A stretch of 10,821 nucleotides of DNA from an uncultured Eubacteriales bacterium. Lineage in GTDB: Bacteria > Bacillota > Clostridia > Oscillospirales > CAG-272. Position numbers and translations under genes: made by a program. The DNA lies in assembly GCA_900547565.1 (NCBI GenBank), contig URHI01000069.1, positions 1 to 10,821 of the forward strand. Direction: 5' to 3'. The notes below the pieces were generated by a model. That model saw only the letters and a list, made by a program, of their open reading frames with translations, was not told the DNA's origin and did not search any database. Of the stretch, positions 1 to 6,652 are shown in pieces; the stretch's first letter is position 1; every line of letters starts with the position of its first letter.

Positions 1-49
1 ACAGCTAACGCTGTTGTACCGCCTCAACCGCAAATCCGTTATATACGGA
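1..49 (-). other. Short region downstream of rpsU with two small inverted repeats
   Basis: This stretch follows the rpsU stop codon. It holds a 7-bp inverted repeat (aatccgt / acggatt, about 33-51, loop of 5) that touches the stop codon. At the very edge there is a 5-bp inverted repeat (acagc-taac-gctgt, 1-14). Neither is followed by a visible T-tract in the minus direction, and the second is cut by the window edge. A terminator for rpsU may therefore lie at or beyond the edge, but it cannot be called from what is visible. Confidence 0.3.
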
Positions 50-226
50 TTATTTGTACTTACGCTTTCTGGCCGCTTCGGACTTCTTCTTGCGCTTTAC
101 GCTGGGCTTCTCATAGTGCTCTCTTTTACGGAGCTCGGCAAGGACACCTGTGCGGGCAACCTGACGCTTAAAACGACGGAGGGCACTATCCAAAGACTCG
201 CCTTCCTTCAGCTTAACTTCTGCCAT
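50..226 (-). CDS. rpsU: 30S ribosomal protein S21
   Basis: This encodes a 58-residue, very basic protein of the small ribosomal subunit, where bacterial S21 binds near the 3' end of 16S rRNA and helps translation initiation. The translation begins MAEVKLKEGE and continues with the family signature SLDSALRRFKRQV (11-23). It ends in a lysine/arginine-rich tail (PSVKRKKK at 41-48, RKRKYK at the C-terminus). Length and start match the usual 57-60 residue Gram-positive S21. The ATG at 226 follows a strong purine-rich site (GGAGGGAGGG on the minus strand, about 6 nt before the start). A consensus promoter lies about 60 nt upstream, so the gene is transcribed independently of leuS. The plus-strand reading frame over the same bases (14-286) has no recognisable product and is a shadow of this gene. 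Confidence 0.97.
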   Translation of the reverse strand: MAEVKLKEGESLDSALRRFKRQVARTGVLAELRKREHYEKPSVKRKKKSEAARKRKYK

Positions 227-287
227 TCTTTTTCCCTCCCTCCGGTTGCAGTCAGAGATATCAGCCTCTCGACAAATTTACTATAGT

Positions 288-316
288 ATTATACAACAAT
301 GTTGAGGGCTTGTCAA
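288..316 (-). promoter_or_regulatory. Consensus sigma-A/sigma-70 promoter of rpsU
   Basis: Read on the minus strand, TTGACA (311-316) is separated by exactly 17 nt from TATAAT (288-293). Both hexamers match the housekeeping consensus at all six positions and the spacer is optimal. Transcription should start near 281-282, giving a 5' leader of about 55 nt that ends in the strong rpsU ribosome-binding site. The promoter lies between the leuS terminator and rpsU, which fits separate high-level expression of a ribosomal protein. Confidence 0.93.
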
Positions 317-327
317 TAGAAAATAAT

Positions 328-378
328 CAAAAATTCGTTCCGGCGGAAAAATTTTAATTTCCGCCGGAGCTGTTTTTG
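328..378 (-). terminator. Hairpin terminator after leuS, possibly bidirectional
   Basis: A perfect 11-bp GC-rich stem (339-349 with 358-368, tccggcggaaa / tttccgccgga) encloses an 8-nt AT loop. It lies 13 nt after the leuS stop. In the minus direction it is followed by ACGAATTTTTG. The five T residues (329-333) can pair with an A-run (373-377) upstream of the stem, the A-hairpin-T layout of bidirectional intrinsic terminators. The T-run is offset from the stem by five bases, so efficiency is uncertain. It separates the long operon from the rpsU promoter immediately downstream. Confidence 0.8.
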
Positions 379-380
379 TG

Positions 381-2792
381 TCAGCGGACAACAAAATTGA
401 TTATGCGGTTAGGTACCGCTATTTCCTTGACAACCGTTTTACCCTCAAGCATAGCGGCGATCTTTTCATCGGCGCGCGCCGCGGCAATAGCGTCTGCCGT
501 CGGGCAATCCTTGGGCAGCATAACGGTTCCCTTGAGTTTACCGTTGAACTGAACCGCAACCTCAACGGTTGCGTCAACTGTCTTGGCGTCGTCAAACTCA
601 GGCCACGACGAAACTGCAAGCATTGTTTTGTTGCCAAGTCCCTCATTGATCTCCTCACACAAATGAGGTGCCACCGGAGAAAGCAGCTTGATATAAGTTT
701 CAAGCTCATCGCGTGTGAGGGAGCCGCACGCCGCGATCTCGTTAAGCAAGCCCATAAGCGCAGCTATAGCGGTGTTGAACTTCAGATTGTTGTAGTCATC
801 TGTAACCTTCTTCACCGTCTTATGGAAGGAGGAATCAAGTGCGGCAGTCGCGCCGGTTCCCTTAACCATTCCGGGCAAATCGGCCACGCGCTCAAGAAAC
901 CTCTTGCACCCCTTGACGCTGCTCTCGGACCACGGCGAAGCCGCCGCATAATCTCCCATAAACAGGACATATGTGCGCAGGACATCAGCGCCGTAAGCAT
1001 CTATAACCGTGTTGGGGTCAACCACGTTCCCCTTGGACTTTGACATTTTTTCGCCGTCAGGACCGAGTATGAGTCCCTGCGCCGTGCGCTTGGCATAAGG
1101 CTCATCGGTCGGAACCACGCCGAGATCGTAAAGGAACTTGTGCCAGAAACGGGAATAGATCAAGTGACGTGTAACATGCTCCATACCTCCGTTGTACCAG
1201 TCGACCGGCAGCCAGTATTTCAGCTTGTCATAATCGGCAAGGCACTTGTCATTGTGCGGGTCAATATAACGCAAAAAGTACCACGACGATCCCGCCCACT
1301 GCGGCATAGTATCGGTTTCACGGCGCGCATCTCCGCCGCACTTGGGGCATTTACAATGAACAAACGTTTCTATTTTGGCAAGTGGAGACTCACCGTTCTG
1401 CCCGGGCGCGAATTCCTTCATTTCAGGCAGTCTGAGCGGCAGTTCTTCATAAGGGACCGGGACCATACCGCACTTCGGGCAGTGCACTATCGGAATAGGC
1501 TCGCCCCAATAGCGCTGGCGGTTAAACGCCCAGTCCTTCATTTTGTACTGGACACCGCCCTCTCCGACGCCAAGTCGTTCAAGCTCCTCTATCGCGCGGC
1601 GTATGGACTCTTTTTTATTGGTAAATCCGTTAAGGAAGCCGGAGTTTATCATCTCGCCTTCGCCGGTGTACGCTTCTTTTTCAATGTCTCCGCCCCGAAT
1701 AACCTCAATGACATCTATTCCGAACTTATGTGCGAACTCCCAGTCACGCTGGTCGTGTGCCGGAACAGCCATGATAGCTCCGGTGCCGTAGCCCATCATA
1801 ACATAATCGGCAATGTAAATAGGAATCTGTTTTCCCGTCAGCGGATTGACCGCGCAAAGTCCGTCAAGTCGAACACCCGTCTTATCCTTGACAAGCTGGG
1901 TGCGCTCAAACTCAGTCTTTTTGGCACATTCCGCGCGGTACGCATTGACCTGTTCCATATTGGAAATATCGCCTGAGTATTTGTCTATCATGGGGTGCTC
2001 AGGTGCCATGACCATAAATGTCACGCCGAACAGCGTGTCGGGACGTGTAGTGTATATTCTCAGCTTGTCATCCTTGCCGGCAATACCGAAATTGACAAAC
2101 GCGCCCTCGCTCTTGCCTATCCAGTTGATCTGCTGCTGCTTGATGTTGGGCAGATAATCAACCTTATTGAGTCCCTCAAGCAGACGGTCTGCGTACTTTG
2201 TTATACGCAGATACCATACATCCTTGGACTTCTGCACGACATCGCTGTGACAGATATCGCACTTGCCCCCCTGGCTGTCCTCGTTTGAAAGCACGACCTT
2301 GCAATTTGGGCAGTAATTGACCAGCGCAGTGTCACGGAAAGCCAGTCCCTTCTCGAACATTTTGAGAAATATCCACTGTGTCCAGCGATAATAATCCTCA
2401 TCGGTGGTATCAATGACACGGCTCCAGTCAAAGCTGTAGCCTACACGCTTGAGCTGCTGAGTGAACTTGGCTATGTTGTTATCGGTTACTTCACGAGGAT
2501 GTGTCCCCGTCTTTATGGCGTAATTTTCAGTGGGAAGACCGAAGGCATCAAATCCCATCGGGAACAGTACATTGTAGCCCTGCATACGGCGCATACGTGA
2601 AATAACTTCAAGGCTGGAATATGCCTTTATATGTCCGACGTGCATGCCGGCTCCGCTGGGATAAGGGAATTCAAGCAGAGCATAAAATTTTGGCTTTCCG
2701 GCGGCCTGCTTTTCGTCAAGCGCACGGAACACACCCGCATCAGCCCATCTGTCCTGCCATTTCTTCTCAATTGTCAGATAATCGTATTTCAT
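381..2792 (-). CDS. leuS: Leucyl-tRNA synthetase
   Basis: This class Ia aminoacyl-tRNA synthetase charges tRNA-Leu with leucine in the cytoplasm. The 803-residue length equals that of typical Gram-positive LeuRS (about 804). Visible landmarks, in order, are the HIGH-type motif HVGH (51-54) after FPYPSGAGM and a zinc-type cysteine set CPNC (161-164) with CDIC (178-181). The CP1 editing domain carries TTRPDTLFG (248-256) and GYGTGAIMAVPAHD (334-347). RYWGEPIP (427-434) marks the return to the catalytic core. A second CPKC pair (438-441 and 482-485) follows, then the KMSKS loop (582-586, exact), the helical anticodon-binding region and the C-terminal domain (about 742-803). All key motifs are intact, so editing and synthesis should both work. 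The start ATG overlaps the rsfS stop as ATGA (2789-2792), with an AGGA ribosome-binding site 9 nt upstream inside rsfS, indicating translational coupling. It is the last gene of the long operon. Confidence 0.98.
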   Translation of the reverse strand: MKYDYLTIEKKWQDRWADAGVFRALDEKQAAGKPKFYALLEFPYPSGAGMHVGHIKAYSSLEVISRMRRMQGYNVLFPMGFDAFGLPTENYAIKTGTHPREVTDNNIAKFTQQLKRVGYSFDWSRVIDTTDEDYYRWTQWIFLKMFEKGLAFRDTALVNYCPNCKVVLSNEDSQGGKCDICHSDVVQKSKDVWYLRITKYADRLLEGLNKVDYLPNIKQQQINWIGKSEGAFVNFGIAGKDDKLRIYTTRPDTLFGVTFMVMAPEHPMIDKYSGDISNMEQVNAYRAECAKKTEFERTQLVKDKTGVRLDGLCAVNPLTGKQIPIYIADYVMMGYGTGAIMAVPAHDQRDWEFAHKFGIDVIEVIRGGDIEKEAYTGEGEMINSGFLNGFTNKKESIRRAIEELERLGVGEGGVQYKMKDWAFNRQRYWGEPIPIVHCPKCGMVPVPYEELPLRLPEMKEFAPGQNGESPLAKIETFVHCKCPKCGGDARRETDTMPQWAGSSWYFLRYIDPHNDKCLADYDKLKYWLPVDWYNGGMEHVTRHLIYSRFWHKFLYDLGVVPTDEPYAKRTAQGLILGPDGEKMSKSKGNVVDPNTVIDAYGADVLRTYVLFMGDYAAASPWSESSVKGCKRFLERVADLPGMVKGTGATAALDSSFHKTVKKVTDDYNNLKFNTAIAALMGLLNEIAACGSLTRDELETYIKLLSPVAPHLCEEINEGLGNKTMLAVSSWPEFDDAKTVDATVEVAVQFNGKLKGTVMLPKDCPTADAIAAARADEKIAAMLEGKTVVKEIAVPNRIINFVVR

Positions 2793-3226
2793 AAATCACT
2801 TTCCTGTCCTTCTTCGGTATTATCGTCATTTTCGTCCGAGGAAACCTCGGTAGTAGTTCCGTACAGCTTATCCAGATTATAAAAATCTCTTGCGTCACGG
2901 TTGAATATGTGCACCATGACCGTACCGTAATCAAGCGCGATCCATGCGCTGTTTCCCCGCCCCTCAACGCCTGACGGATGCAGGTGACGCAGTGAAGTTT
3001 TATATTCTACCTCGTCTGCCAATCCTCTGACCTGAGTGCTTGATGTACCGGTGCAAAGCACCAGATAATCGGTGATAACTGTTTTGCTCTCTACCTTGAG
3101 GACCTTGATATTTCTGCCTCGCTTATCGTAAAGAATGTCGTGTATGGCCTCTGCCAGCGTCAGCGGGTCTGCATCCTTGAGTGACGGCAGTTTTTTATAT
3201 TCCTCATCAGACATAATTTCTTGCAT
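2789..3226 (-). CDS. rsfS: Ribosomal silencing factor RsfS (Iojap family)
   Basis: RsfS binds ribosomal protein uL14 on the 50S subunit and blocks joining with the 30S subunit, lowering translation when nutrients are scarce. The 145-residue product has the full family core at about 22-122. It includes LAEAIHDIL, DYLVLCTGTSS (53-63), the GVEGRGNSAWIALDYG segment (86-101), VMVHIF (103-108) and RDFYNLDKLY (113-122). The core is flanked by about 20 extra N-terminal residues and a 23-residue acidic tail (123-145, nine Asp/Glu), so it is longer than the usual 105-120 residues. The ATG at 3226 has AAAGGAAG eight nt upstream. A second in-frame ATG at 3214 is possible but has no better site. Its place between the LCP gene and leuS matches the conserved order in Bacillota. 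Confidence 0.96.
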   Translation of the reverse strand: MQEIMSDEEYKKLPSLKDADPLTLAEAIHDILYDKRGRNIKVLKVESKTVITDYLVLCTGTSSTQVRGLADEVEYKTSLRHLHPSGVEGRGNSAWIALDYGTVMVHIFNRDARDFYNLDKLYGTTTEVSSDENDDNTEEGQESDL

Positions 3227-3251
3227 TTGTTTTACTTCCTTTCTTTAAAAT

Positions 3252-4340
3252 TCATCCTCCGGTAAGGGCAATACCTATACCGTTTTGGTTTATATCATCA
3301 GCGCGGTACTCACGGTATGTGATATCTCCGGCATCGTATATACTGTCGAAATGCGGATAGTCGTTATTGGTGAACAGACGTGACGGGTCAAATCCTGCAT
3401 CGTCCGCAAGACCGAAACGGCGCGTCATAACATCTCTCGTTGCCGCACGGTTCATGATATAGTACCATGCTCCGCTGTCCACCCCGGTTCTTGCGTCGCG
3501 CCCGGGCAACGTCAGCATTACAACATCGGACATATCCACCTTCAATACAGCGCGCGCCAAGTTCAGGCACTCACCAAAGCTCATATCGGTATTCACCTGA
3601 CCTATAAGCGCACCGATAACAGCAGGCAGACGCAGTCCGTTTAATCCTTCGGTTACCTGGCGTGTCAGCGCCGCCAGAAACAGCTTCTGCGCATCAGTAC
3701 GTCCGATGTCCCCCTGAACATACCCTGAGCGAAAGCGAACAAACTGAACCGCCTCAGCTCCGCAAAGCCGGTGCTCTCCCGCCTTAAGGTGAATATAGAG
3801 CTGTTGCGACGGATCCTCATAATCCATGTCATACGGAATGTTGATCGGAACACCGCCGATAAGATCAACCAGCTGCGAAAACGCTTCGATCGTAAACTCA
3901 AGCGTGTAATCGATGTGCACACCGAGCGAAGTCTCCAGCATGTCGGCAAGCCCTCGCAAGCCGCCAAGCGCATGCGAAGCACCGTTGATTTTTTTATAAC
4001 TGCGCTCCGTATAATTGAGGTAGGTGTCGCGCGGGAGCTGAAGGACCGTGACCTCGCCCGAGTCGGTGTCAAACGACACCAGCAAAATGACGTCAGTCAG
4101 ACCGGAAACTGCATCCTGACCGGCAGCCAGAAAGACATAACGTCCGCTGGCATTCGAGCTGTTGGCAGTAACCAAAACCGAACCGGATGCCGCACCGTCA
4201 GCTTCAACCGCAGACACCGGCGAACTGTCATCGGCAAAATAGAGCACGATTCCATACGTGCTGACAAACACTATGGCAATAATCAACACAGTCAGCACAA
4301 GCGGCATAACTGTAGGACTGTCTGTATTTTTTCGGATCAC
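3252..4340 (-). CDS. LytR-CpsA-Psr (LCP) family glycopolymer transferase
   Basis: LCP proteins are membrane-anchored enzymes with an external domain that moves undecaprenyl-linked glycopolymers, such as wall teichoic acid or capsule, onto peptidoglycan. Starting at GTG 4340 gives 362 residues. There is a short basic N-terminus, one transmembrane helix (about 12-35), a low-complexity linker and the LCP domain from about 68. Family landmarks are DVILL (83-87), LPRDT (102-106), KINGASHALGG (117-127), LVDLIGGVP (157-165), VRFRSG (201-206) and GDIGRTDAQK (210-219). Arginines 104, 202, 204 and 214 and Gln 218 fall where known LCP enzymes bind the lipid pyrophosphate, so the enzyme looks active. The frame is open up to 4472, but an ATG there would sit inside yqeK, and the GTG has a good ribosome-binding site. 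LCP genes in this chromosomal position are common in Clostridia, and the exact polymer is unknown. Confidence 0.93.
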   Translation of the reverse strand: MIRKNTDSPTVMPLVLTVLIIAIVFVSTYGIVLYFADDSSPVSAVEADGAASGSVLVTANSSNASGRYVFLAAGQDAVSGLTDVILLVSFDTDSGEVTVLQLPRDTYLNYTERSYKKINGASHALGGLRGLADMLETSLGVHIDYTLEFTIEAFSQLVDLIGGVPINIPYDMDYEDPSQQLYIHLKAGEHRLCGAEAVQFVRFRSGYVQGDIGRTDAQKLFLAALTRQVTEGLNGLRLPAVIGALIGQVNTDMSFGECLNLARAVLKVDMSDVVMLTLPGRDARTGVDSGAWYYIMNRAATRDVMTRRFGLADDAGFDPSRLFTNNDYPHFDSIYDAGDITYREYRADDINQNGIGIALTGG

Positions 4341-4348
4341 AATAATTA

Positions 4349-4355
4349 CCTCTCT
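4349..4355 (-). promoter_or_regulatory. Ribosome-binding site that sets the GTG start of the LCP gene
   Basis: The minus strand reads AGAGAGG, then eight nt, then GTG at 4340. No comparable site precedes the upstream ATG at 4472, which lies inside yqeK. Starting at the GTG also gives a standard short cytoplasmic tail followed directly by the transmembrane helix. Confidence 0.75.
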
Positions 4356-4398
4356 GCAAGCCAAATATATCTCATATATGTAATCCGAGCAAAATATT

Positions 4399-5037
4399 TT
4401 ACGATTTAAGTTGATTTGTGATATAATCTGCGGCTCGCAATGTATCCGCATTGACAGCCAGTCCCCGTTCACCGAGCGAGCGGATTGTACCTCTCAGCTC
4501 AGCAAGCACGGCGGTATCAAGGCAATTAAGACGCGATTTATCGTCATGCGCCGATGTCAACCCGCACCAGAACGACTCACGCAAATCGCGGCAAGACTCA
4601 TACCTGCGGCCGTCTTCAATATAGTCAGCCAGAAAAATGATCTTGTCTGCCAGCGTCATGTCAGCCCGTCCGGTCGTATGCCAGCGCACTGCACTTATAA
4701 GCTCCGGGCAGGCAAAATCCGGGTACTCTGACGGTATAACGGCCGCCGCTGTTATCGCGTGCAGAATCTGCGGTGAGTTTTTCTCATCACTTCTTAATAT
4801 TATACCAAATTCATTGCAGATTTTCAACTGTTTTTCAAAAGAATATTCTTTGGTTATATCATGGAGCAGTGCCGCACCGCAAAGCAACGTAAGCTTTTCA
4901 GGACATAGCACACGGCTAATTCCTGCCGCAGCGCGCTCCACGCCGAGTGTATGCTCAAAGCGCGCCGCAGATATATTGCCTGCCACGGTATTCCGCAACG
5001 CGTCCAGCTGCTCCGCAGTTATCTCGTATTTACACAT
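4399..5037 (-). CDS. yqeK: HD-domain Ap4A hydrolase, YqeK family
   Basis: YqeK proteins are cytoplasmic metal-dependent HD-domain enzymes. Characterised members split diadenosine tetraphosphate (Ap4A) symmetrically to two ADP. The 212-residue product carries the metal-binding pattern in order: RFEHTLGV (His 29), LLHDITKE (His 59, Asp 60), LHAIT (His 93), RWHTTG (His 120), and LADYIEDGR (Asp 138). Family length is usually about 190-210. It lies directly downstream of nadD, its usual partner in Bacillota, and some genomes carry the two as a fusion. The 64-nt gap after nadD is the longest inside the operon and shows no hairpin or promoter. The ATG at 5037 has GGAG ten nt upstream. Assignment to the family is firm, while the exact substrate rests on characterised homologues. 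Confidence 0.93.
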   Translation of the reverse strand: MCKYEITAEQLDALRNTVAGNISAARFEHTLGVERAAAGISRVLCPEKLTLLCGAALLHDITKEYSFEKQLKICNEFGIILRSDEKNSPQILHAITAAAVIPSEYPDFACPELISAVRWHTTGRADMTLADKIIFLADYIEDGRRYESCRDLRESFWCGLTSAHDDKSRLNCLDTAVLAELRGTIRSLGERGLAVNADTLRAADYITNQLKS

Positions 5038-5101
5038 AACTCATGCTCTCCGACTGTTTTCCTGGCCTATCCACCATACACAAAACGCACCTGTAAGCTG
5101 T

Positions 5102-5713
5102 TCACACATATAGCCTGTTTTCTATTATATACTTTTCCACTTCGTCCGGAACCAGCGAATGAATACTCTCCCCCGCTCGCACCATACGGCGTATCTGTGA
5201 GGACGATATCTCAAGCGGGTCCGTAACTATGCGGCGGAAAGCCACTCCGTATTTCCGAAAATATTCCGAATTTTTGGCTATAATCTTTTCATTTAGTGAT
5301 GCGTCATTTTCTCTTCTTATATACACTGGGCAGCAAAGACGGAATATTTCTTCAAATTCTCTCCACTGGTCAAACGTCAGCATCATGTCGGTCCCGCAAA
5401 GCAAAAACAGCTTGCGTCCCGGCGCTGACAGTTGCCGCAGTGTGTCAACCGTGTAACTCGTGCCTTGCCGGTGCAATTCCATGTCTGACACCTGCATACC
5501 TTCAGAATCAAATGCCAGCCGGCACATATCAAGCCGGCGCTCCGGCTCGTCTGCGTCGTCAATTGTTTTATGCGGGGGTATGCGGTCAGGAATAATGAGC
5601 ACGCGATCCAGCTTCATTTGCTCGTAAAATGCGCGTGCGGCCGCGACATGGCCGTTGTGTACCGGCGCAAACGTACCTCCGTAAACGCCGACTCGCTCAA
5701 TACCGTCTATCAT
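5102..5713 (-). CDS. nadD: Nicotinate-nucleotide adenylyltransferase
   Basis: NadD joins nicotinate mononucleotide and ATP to form deamido-NAD, a step in NAD synthesis in the cytoplasm. The 203-residue protein is a complete nucleotidyltransferase. It has the N-terminal GGTFAPVHNGH loop (12-22) with the HxGH-type NGH site, IPPHK (45-49), GTSYTVDTL (84-92), CGTDM (106-110) with a nearby Trp 117, and the C-terminal ISSSQIRR nucleotide-binding motif (169-176). It begins at ATG 5713, seven nt after the yhbY stop. No clear ribosome-binding site is visible, so it probably depends on ribosomes finishing yhbY. The next in-frame stop upstream is at 5729-5731, with no better start between. The start region is a near-perfect tandem repeat, described in the findings. 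Confidence 0.97.
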   Translation of the reverse strand: MIDGIERVGVYGGTFAPVHNGHVAAARAFYEQMKLDRVLIIPDRIPPHKTIDDADEPERRLDMCRLAFDSEGMQVSDMELHRQGTSYTVDTLRQLSAPGRKLFLLCGTDMMLTFDQWREFEEIFRLCCPVYIRRENDASLNEKIIAKNSEYFRKYGVAFRRIVTDPLEISSSQIRRMVRAGESIHSLVPDEVEKYIIENRLYV

Positions 5714-5720
5714 ACGTCTA

Positions 5721-6005
5721 TCATAAATCTATTCGATGGTGGTTCTCTGACTGACGGTACAGTACAAATTTGGTTCCGATGACTGTCACTACCTCGGCTC
5801 CCGTGGCCTGTGCCAACGCTTCTGCTGCACTGCGCGGAGACTCCTCGCTGTTGTCCAGCACACGAAGCTTTATCAGCTCACGCGCCTCCAGTGCATCTGA
5901 AACCGTGGCAATCAGCGCATCGCTGATGCCGCCCTTGCCTATTTGCATAATAGTGTCCTCCTTGGAGGCAAGCCCGCGGAGATATGCTCTTTGCTTTGAT
6001 GTCAT
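5721..6005 (-). CDS. yhbY: CRM-domain RNA-binding protein YhbY
   Basis: YhbY is a small single-domain CRM (CRS1-YhbY) protein associated with pre-50S ribosomal particles and thought to aid ribosome assembly. Starting at ATG 6005 gives 94 residues, the usual length. It begins MTSKQRAYLRGLA, matching the family N-terminus, and contains the domain hallmark IGKGG (22-26) plus the region ALEARELIKLRVL. A GTG at 6017 in the same frame would add four residues and overlap the rdgB stop. The ATG is preferred because AAGGGTGA (6014-6021) lies eight nt before it. The gene sits between rdgB and nadD, and yhbY-nadD-yqeK is a standard Bacillota order. Confidence 0.95.
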   Translation of the reverse strand: MTSKQRAYLRGLASKEDTIMQIGKGGISDALIATVSDALEARELIKLRVLDNSEESPRSAAEALAQATGAEVVTVIGTKFVLYRQSENHHRIDL

Positions 6006-6013
6006 AGTTATTT

Positions 6014-6021
6014 TCACCCTT
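6014..6021 (-). promoter_or_regulatory. Ribosome-binding site of yhbY overlapping the rdgB stop
   Basis: AAGGGTGA on the minus strand lies eight nt before ATG 6005 and contains the TGA stop codon of rdgB (6014-6016). This supports the ATG over the GTG at 6017, which would lie inside this site. It also suggests coupled translation of rdgB and yhbY. Confidence 0.65.
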
Positions 6022-6631
6022 CGATTATTATCATATTCGCAAATCTTTCGGCCAGCTTGACGGCCGCCTTGGCACGATGGCTGAGGCTGTTTTTTTCTTG
6101 TGGTGTCATCTCGGCAAACGTCTTGCCAAGCTCGTCATACCAAAACAGCGGGTCATATCCGAAGCCGTTATCACCGCGCGGTGCACACAGTATCTCACCG
6201 ACAGTATAACCGTATACTGCAAAATCACGTGCAGGCATACTGTCCGGAAAAGCGCAGGCGATGCAGCACACAAAAGCTGCCTCTCTCGAACTTACTCCCT
6301 GTAGCTCACGCAACAGCTTTTCGTTGTTTGCACGGTCGCGGTCGGGTCCCTCAACGCCTGAATAACGTGCTGAGTATATTCCGGGCGCTCCTCCCAGTGC
6401 GTTTACCGTGAGCCCTGAATCATCTGCTACAGAAATCATGCCCGAAAAATCCGCCGCAGCACGTGCCTTTATCATAGCGTTCTGCTCAAAGCTGTTACCT
6501 GTTTCTTCAATCTCACCGACAAAACCTATGTCGTCCAAAGACAGCACCTCGATCTTTTTAAGGTGCGTTGCCAGCAGTTCTTCAAGCTCACGGATTTTGT
6601 TTTTATTCCGTGTAGCAAGCACTATTTTCAT
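6014..6631 (-). CDS. rdgB: XTP/dITP pyrophosphatase (RdgB/HAM1 family)
   Basis: RdgB/HAM1 enzymes remove damaged purine nucleotides (XTP, dITP, ITP) by releasing pyrophosphate, keeping them out of DNA and RNA. The 205-residue protein shows the full family pattern. It has MKIVLATRNKNKIREL at the N-terminus (nucleotide-binding T/S-x-N-x-x-K loop, 7-12), ETGNSFEQNA (43-52), the catalytic DDSGL (70-74), GGAPGIYSARYSG (80-92), GDNGFGYDPLF (153-163) and SHRAKA (184-189). Length is normal (about 195-205). The ATG at 6631 has AAAGGG 11 nt upstream. It lies 21 nt after the MBOAT gene and eight nt before yhbY, so it joins the envelope module to the housekeeping run. Confidence 0.97.
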   Translation of the reverse strand: MKIVLATRNKNKIRELEELLATHLKKIEVLSLDDIGFVGEIEETGNSFEQNAMIKARAAADFSGMISVADDSGLTVNALGGAPGIYSARYSGVEGPDRDRANNEKLLRELQGVSSREAAFVCCIACAFPDSMPARDFAVYGYTVGEILCAPRGDNGFGYDPLFWYDELGKTFAEMTPQEKNSLSHRAKAAVKLAERFANMIIIEG

Positions 6632-6652
6632 ATTTGTGATATCCCTTTCACG

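Noticed and set aside
14..286. 90-residue plus-strand reading frame
   Set aside because: It lies opposite rpsU and its promoter, has no family resemblance or ribosome-binding site, and is explained as a shadow of a real S21 gene.
378..1043. 221-residue plus-strand frame opposite leuS
   Set aside because: It is antisense to the conserved C-terminal half of leuS, with no recognisable domain and composition expected of a complementary frame.
1140..1976. 278-residue plus-strand frame opposite leuS
   Set aside because: The frame is long, but it is fully antisense to the LeuRS editing and catalytic regions. No promoter, start site or known motif supports it.
4358..4398. Possible weak promoter before the LCP gene (TTGCTC and TATATT, 17 nt apart on the minus strand)
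   Set aside because: The -35 box matches only three of six positions, and the region is AT-rich enough to give such matches by chance.
3771..4409. 212-residue plus-strand frame opposite the LCP gene
   Set aside because: It is antisense to a well-supported LCP coding region and has no coherent domain or membrane pattern.
4341..4472. Upstream extension of the LCP frame to an ATG at 4472
   Set aside because: It would overlap the end of yqeK by about 70 nt and add an atypical N-terminus. The GTG at 4340 has a good ribosome-binding site and a normal LCP N-terminus.
6006..6017. GTG start for yhbY
   Set aside because: It lies inside the best ribosome-binding site and adds four residues not typical of the family, so ATG 6005 fits better.
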